Source of the DNA: Brienomyrus brachyistius
Lineage: Eukaryota; Chordata; Actinopteri; Osteoglossiformes; Mormyridae
NCBI RefSeq assembly: GCF_023856365.1
Contig: NC_064539.1
Location: 26,191,493-26,255,492 of the forward strand
Length of the DNA stretch: 64,000 nt
Reading direction: 5' to 3'
A program made the translations under genes and the position numbers. Positions 58,231 through 64,000 of the stretch are shown here, one piece after another; positions within the stretch are counted from its first letter, which is position 1, and every line of letters starts with the position of its first letter. Below the pieces are notes generated by a model, which made no database searches, had not been told where the DNA came from, and saw nothing but the letters and a program-made list of their open reading frames with translations.

Positions 58231-60960
58231 TTTCATCTCAGTCCCATTCCCCCTACCCCCAGTCTACAAATTCCCTTTCCTGCCCTCAGTTCCACCATCA
58301 CAACATTATCAGATATTTCTCATCCGTGCTTTTGCCCTCCCCACCGCCTTCCACGCTCTATGTTCCCTTACCTTTATTTCTATTTTCTGCTGACTCACAT
58401 TGTTTTCCCACCCCCCCGTTCCCCATTATGCTCCACCTCCCCCCCAAAAGGGCCTTCTTGCCTTCACCATCTAAGTTTTACACCCCCGCTGGAACAAAAA
58501 AAGTTAATGCTGACAGTTTAACGATTCCCCTGCATTCTCTCCAGCTCAAGCTGAACTGTTCCCTCAAGTTTGTAATGTGTCTCTGCGCCTGAGTAGGAAG
58601 AGCAGGTACCCAGTGCAGGAGAGTAATGTGAGTGAAATTGTATTTCACTATCATTATTATCGATGTTTTCCGAGGAACACAAAGGACTTTTCCTGTCTAG
58701 CTTGACAACCAAGCTATGGCAAACATTAAGGGCATTTTTTAAATGAAGTGTGCAACTCTTCATTGACAATATTATTTTACAGAGATTTTTCTTCACAAGT
58801 AAACTTGAGCATGTGACATTTGATAGCAAAAGGTGTGTAGAGTTGCGGGGGTGAAGTGTTCTTGTTTTGATCGAGCCACACTGGTATTTAAAGAATGTGA
58901 AGCATCTAAACTGTGAAAGGAGGCCAGATCATGCGGTCCAGTGATCCTGTCAATGCCCAGCTATGATTTCTGTGTGCCTGGTGATACTGAAAGTGCAGTT
59001 CATACTCATGGAGCACCTCTGAAGTGAACCGAATGCGCTTAGAGTGGGAAGTGGAGGCAGCAGAGAGCTCGGCACAGATTGAATTGTTATGTAAAGTGAT
59101 GTCAGATTGGATTGTCAGAGCGTGGTTAAGTTTTTCGGACGCGTACAGAGAGGGGAGTGAGCGAGTGTGAAGGAAGTAAACACAGACAAATATATTTTTA
59201 GAGAAGTCAGAGACAGGCAGATGGGGAGAAGCTGTAAGTGAGAATAAACGCTGCCTGCAGTGGCCAATGATAAAGATACAAAGATGTCATATTTTTACAG
59301 TGATAGATATGAGAATTCCTCCTTCTGACAGGTTAACAAGAGCCAAAACGCCATTAGATACCAAACCGTCAAACTCTCAATTGCCGATCAAAGATGGGCC
59401 TCCAGTGTCATCTTCTTAAAATTCAATTGTTTAAACTTGAGTTATAAAAGTAGAGCTCAGATGTAGATTCAACTCTGAACGCTTTCATCTCATTTCAACT
59501 CACTGTGAACAATTAAATTAATTCGGTACTGCTAGGAGATGAGATGTGTTAAACTCATAATACATTATGTAATATGATTTCATATTTAGCTCAATAGAGG
59601 TTGGATATTACATTCAGGAAATGCTAATAAAGGGAAGAGCTTTCACTTCGGTCTGTTTCCTTACCTTTCGTGACTGTATTCCCATCCCAACTTTAAAGCA
59701 TATTACAGCTTTATGCAGAAACTGTGAGCCTAAAACAAACTCCACCTAGGTGACCAGTTTCATCTTAACATTCTTAGCTTATTGGCAAATTATTTACTTA
59801 CCCATTAGAATGCCTTATAAAACTACAGCTGTGTTTGCTGTAGATGATGCATTATGAATTATATTTGAAGAAACATTTATGGGGCCAGATGCACCATACA
59901 ACATAAAGGTTGACACCTAGAGATATAAGTTATATTGGGCACTAGTGTTGTGCCCGATAAACCTACATGGTGGTGATAGAAGTATTAGTGTTGACTGAGC
60001 CGTTAACTGGGATGGATTCATCTCACAGACATATTGATCTGAGTGGGCTGAACGGCTGGGAACAGGCATAGCTAGACTGTACATGCCCTCCCTTAAAAAA
60101 ATAGCAACACCCACACCCTCCAGAAAATGAAGGAGAATGAAAAGAGGAATAAAGAGGAAATCGAATGAAGGGATGTCAGCATTCTGATAACCAAACGAGC
60201 TTCTGCTTTCGTTGAAGCAATTACCTTATATTACATGAGATGACATATGTCATATATATTAAATGGTCTTTCATGCTAAAAACACCAGGATGGTTAGTGA
60301 TGATATTTTGCTTTGCTATGACAAATGGTTTTCTGTTCAAAAATCTTGGACACGTAAAGTAAGCTGCGCACAGAAGCAGAGGAGGCAGATAGGAAGAAAT
60401 AAATGAGAAAGGGATGAAAAGGAAAGAAAGGAAAGACAAGGGTGATATATTATGCCTGTCCCTTAAACTGCTGCATGAAAACATGGATCAATGACAGGGA
60501 ATAACAGGAAGCTGAGAGGATTGAGACTGTAATAATAGATAAGAGTGGAATAGAAAATAACAGGACAGGATCCACAGAGGGTCAATTAAAGTGGCAACAG
60601 TGAAGGAATTACAGATGAGTTAGATGGAAGAGCACAGGGATAGATAGTTTAAAGACAAAATACTGATGCACAAAAAAATTGCGGAACTGCACAATGAGAA
60701 CTTGCATGTGTTTGTGAGCTGTTTCCTGTTTGTGAATGTGAATGATAAACTGCGACGTAAAGATGCCACTGCACCTTATTGGCGTGTCTCCGATTTTTTC
60801 CATTTCCTCGAGCGACATTAAAGTGACGTAAAATTATACAAATAAAGCAAGCTGTTTACACAGTAAATGATGACAAGGACACAAGACTGAGGTGTAGGCA
60901 GTGAGAGCTGGAGTCTGGCACTCTACCACACATGCGTATTCACACATGTATACTTACACC
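58230..60960. other. far upstream region of insyn2b, no gene seen
   Basis: The stretch includes a pyrimidine-rich block (58230-58560) with long open frames caused by composition, and purine-rich blocks on the + strand near 60100-60600. No gene recognised. Confidence 0.35.
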
Positions 60961-60973
60961 TGTGTACTCATAG

Positions 60974-60975
<2 letters not shown>

Positions 60976-61011
<36 letters not shown>
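60976..61011. repeat. CA microsatellite
   Basis: About 17 CA dinucleotides, joined directly to the CAGA/GATA array. Confidence 0.95.
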
Positions 61012-61016
<5 letters not shown>

Positions 61017-61035
61017 GACAGACAGACAGATAGAC

Positions 61036-61098
<63 letters not shown>
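61012..61098. repeat. CAGA/GATA tetranucleotide array
   Basis: Four CAGA-type units lead into about 18 GATA units. GATA arrays of this length are highly variable markers in fish. Confidence 0.95.
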
Positions 61099-61681
61099 AG
61101 GTATTCTGCGCATGTATTATGATTCTATTATAATGAGTCTTACACAATGGTAACTGAGGTCATCCCCATTCATGAGAGCTGAGGCCTTTTGGAAACTTTC
61201 TCTGATTAGTCCTGAAGGCTGTTTCAGACACACTACCACCCTAAGCACTGACGTCGGCATAGCCTCCACTCAAGCCATTCCAGCATCACTAACGGTGCAC
61301 ATAGGGGGCGCTTCTCCTAGTTAGCAGAACTACAGCTAACCAAGTGTGTGAGGAGCTTAGCGGGCCTCCCACTGGAGAGCCTCAGTACAGTACACCCTGT
61401 AACAGACCCCGCTGCTCAGTCACTGAACAGGACTCCAGGGTCACGCGTTAGAGGCCAACAGTAAGATTGGGATGCCTCCAGGACCAGATGGGACGGGTGG
61501 TGTCCCCAGTGGGACATGTGTACGCTCTGCTGTGTGTGCTAATCAGTGTAGCGATGTATACTGCTCAGTGTACCATGCATGCTTATAGGGTTAGCTGTGC
61601 TGTGTAGGGTGCCCTGCATAAGAAGCCAGAATGAAAGAGAACGGCTCAGGGTGAGAACACAGTTGAAAAAGAACAACTCAC

Positions 61682-62350
61682 CGTCAGCTGCCCGCTGAAC
61701 CTGAATAAGGGATGAAAATGACAGAGTCCCTTTTCTCGCCTCTTTTCTAGTCTTGTCTCCTGTCCTGGCTTGAGCTGGACTGGAAGGTGGAGCGGGGATG
61801 AGTCCCCCCAGCAAGTGAACAGAAGAGGTCAGGGCTCTCTCACATGTCTCAGTACTTTCACTGCTGATCTTGTCCACTCACCCCAGTGTCTCCTCTTCTA
61901 TCTCATTTTCTTTGCTTTCTATTCCCCCCATTTGCTCCCTCCACCTTTCCTTGAGCATCTCCTTCTTTAAGAAAACCTGGCATTTCTTTGCATCCTTCCC
62001 AGTGTCTTTAGAGGCTCCATCTCCGCTTCTCTTTCTCTTCACTGGATACCCTGAATCCACGGAATGCCTTCTGCCCCCTTGAACATCGGAAGCTTGTGTG
62101 CGTTGGACTGAAAAGGCACGAGAGAGAGAGAGAGAGAGAGCGAGAGAGCGTGTGTAACTGGAATGAGCAAATAGGAGGTTATCCTTTCAGCGAAGCGAGA
62201 TGTTACTGTATCTCTCGCCCGTTCTCTCTTTCCCTGTGAATTCCAGCACAAGTAAGAGTGTGTGTCATCACTGGTGAACACAGAGAGGGGGAGGGGCCGG
62301 GGAGGAGCTGGGCGGAGCCTGGCTCTCTGTGTTTCTATTTAATTAAAAAA
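61682..62350 (-). promoter_or_regulatory. candidate promoter and first non-coding exon(s) of insyn2b
   Basis: On the minus strand an AT-rich TATA-like element (TTTAATTAAATA, about 62336-62350) is followed by GC-box-like sites (CCGCCC at 62309-62318, CCCCTCCCCC at 62287-62296). About 400-600 nt of purine-rich sequence follow, with two good donors: ctggg/gtgagt (about 61886) and gacg/gtgagt (61682). This would suit 5' UTR exons spliced to the coding exon 8 kb away. A + strand start is equally possible from GC boxes alone. Confidence 0.35.
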
Positions 62351-62438
62351 CAGAGGATGCATAAGCTGCAGAGAGCCACAGAGAAAGAGGGAGATGGAGA
62401 GAAAGAGACAAAGGACAGAGAGATACGCCATGCGACGT

Positions 62439-62459
62439 GGGGGGGGGGGGGGGGGGGGG
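62439..62459. repeat. poly-G run of 21
   Basis: Twenty-one consecutive G directly upstream (minus-strand sense) of the promoter candidate. Such runs can form four-stranded structures and are often mis-sequenced. Confidence 0.9.
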
Positions 62460-63197
62460 CAGAGGTCAGGTGGAAAAGCTAGGCAGGTGAAGTAGACAAA
62501 GAAAATCACCGGGAATGGTGATGTGGACAAACATAAGGATGGAATGGAAGAATGGAAGGTGAAACCAAGAGAAGAAAAGAAGTGAAACTGAGGGAGGTGT
62601 ACAGGGCTTAGGCTTTATCAGGAGGTAGCATTCAGGCAGAGAGAATGCGGGTGTCGGATATTCCTGTGACTAGTCCGCTCCATGCAAATCTATATGTGAG
62701 AGTCTAGGACACCAAGGACACCGATGCCTCCCTTAGTCATGGGGCAGGTGCTGAAGCAGGAGAAGGGCAGACTTTGGGTAAGCGGCACAGAGCCTGGGTG
62801 CAATAATACTGGATATGGAACCCACCTCTGTCCTTCGGTGTTGTCTGAGAACAGCAGGGTTACAGACTGAATTAAACTCAACATCCTTTTTCTCTCTATC
62901 TGTTACTATTACAATGCCATCTACTCTCCCTCTGGTGGATGAGGGAAGGGAGCTTTGAGATTTTTTTTTCTTAAATAATGAAAGACAAGCACTGATTGGC
63001 TGGGTATATGTCATTATGCCATTTGTGTGTGTAGCTTACATGCACATAAAGCCTGAATCTAAGTACCTGATAAATAACTCCATCCATCTTCCAGCAACTT
63101 TTTCCCAATAGGATGGTTGGGGGGGCTAATGCCTATTCTGATAAACATGCTGGTCAGGATGGCAGTTTATCATGGGGGGGAGTTTGAACACACACAC

Positions 63198-63202
<5 letters not shown>

Positions 63203-63228
<26 letters not shown>
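63203..63228. repeat. GA microsatellite
   Basis: About 13 GA dinucleotides following a short CACACA stretch. Confidence 0.9.
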
Positions 63229-63244
63229 TTAGTAATCTATATCT

Positions 63245-63480
63245 TTGTGGGGACTCTCCATTCATTTCTATGGGCAAAACCCTTATTACTATGACAACCT
63301 TAACCCCTACCCAGCCCTAACCTTAACCATAAGTAACCAAACAATATAAAGAAAATTACAGATTTTTTATAAAATTGAGGTTTATATTGTGGGGACCTGA
63401 AAAATGTTTCCACACTCTGACAAGTAACTGGTTTTTATCATATTATGGGGGCATTTAAACCCCTGAAATATATAATACTG
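63245..63480. mobile_element. dispersed 'ggggactctccattc' repeat, copy 2
   Basis: GTGGGGACTCTCCATTCATT, GACAACCTTAACCCCTACCC and CCATAAGTAACCAAACAAT are nearly identical to the copy at 16945-17200. The 3' part (ggggcatttaaacccc) is diverged. Confidence 0.6.
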
Positions 63481-64000
63481 TACTCCTGGTTGTCAACGTT
63501 GTTATTGAACATTTTCTGTACAGTATATCCACAATGTAATGATAAGGCTACTTCAGGGAAAACTATGTTTTAAAAATCACAGGTCTATTAATTATTTAGC
63601 ACCCATACAAAGTAATAGATTTTAGTTTAACATGATGTCAAAAGCCGCCCATACTGACTCTGGAAGACTGTTTGGACTTTGTCTGCCTGCTCTATTTCCT
63701 TGCTCATTCTTCTTCTAATCTCAAGCTCTTGACCTACAAGAATTCTAAAGAAATTTCATTGCAAAATTCTAAAAATCACACCATTGCTTCAGTGATTGGC
63801 ACATACAGTAGGACGCTTCCTTAGCGCAACTGTAGATTTCTCAAAAGGAGAATGAGTACCCTCTACTGGTATTTATAAGAAGTGCTTGCAAATGGTTGTA
63901 ACCTGAATTCTTGGGCTCTGGAATATCACAAGACCATCTTGTCTCATTTGGTACTCAAAGTACTCAAGTTCATTAAGTACTCAAAATATAAAAATTGTGC
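63481..64000. other. right edge of window, nothing recognised
   Basis: AT-rich sequence without supported features. Confidence 0.35.

Noticed and set aside
58116..58592. A 158-codon + strand frame
   Set aside because: Pyrimidine-rich composition and part of a dispersed repeat, with no recognisable protein.
61770..61970. A + strand coding exon near 61.8 kb
   Set aside because: No + strand splice pattern or family likeness. The minus-strand donors there fit a 5' UTR better.

Overview
This is nuclear DNA from a vertebrate, almost certainly a teleost fish. It has spliced genes with GT/AG introns, many tRNA-derived SINEs with GGATGG-type tails, fish-type Tc1/mariner and hAT elements, L2-like LINE pieces, a Ty3/gypsy remnant, and CA, GATA and TA microsatellites. 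The species cannot be read from the sequence. I saw no prokaryotic-style system, no CRISPR array and no free-standing tRNA or rRNA gene.

Two protein-coding genes are well supported and they converge. The left edge (59-5118, + strand) holds the last seven coding exons of a DEAH-box helicase-like gene, dhx32; its ATPase half lies upstream of the window. From 53681 down to 13846 on the - strand lies a complete inhibitory synaptic factor 2 gene, closest to INSYN2B (FAM196B). It has a 1976-nt main coding exon (53681-51706), a 75-nt exon (25997-25923) and a 205-nt terminal exon (14050-13846). All splice phases agree and the product is 751 residues. A GC-box-rich, promoter-like stretch on the - strand at about 61.7-62.35 kb may hold its first, non-coding exon.

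Layout: 0-5 kb, dhx32, with a SINE in one intron and two unassigned exon-like segments in another. 5-13.8 kb, the intergenic space between the two 3' ends, with a decayed SINE and a decayed Tc1 element. 14-26 kb, the 3' intron of insyn2b, with a purine-rich minisatellite against the splice acceptor, a promoter-like CCAAT/E-box/TATA cluster, a hAT MITE with a perfect 8-bp target duplication and SINEs. 26-51.7 kb, the large insyn2b intron, packed with transposon wreckage: a second MITE, L2-type LINE pieces, two Tc1 remnants, an IS630/Tc1-superfamily transposase fragment, a Ty3/gypsy remnant, an LTR-flanked element carrying 33-bp and 30-bp arrays, and a 59-bp minisatellite. 53.7-64 kb, upstream of insyn2b, with a BED-finger hAT fragment, a Tc1 copy, microsatellites and the promoter candidate.

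The two genes have no evident joint pathway: one is an RNA-helicase-family protein, the other a postsynaptic scaffold factor. Their proximity is still informative. In mammals INSYN2A and INSYN2B sit inside DOCK1 and DOCK2 introns, and DHX32 is near DOCK1, so this looks like one arm of an ancient duplicated region. I could not find any DOCK exon here, although short exons are hard to recognise by eye.
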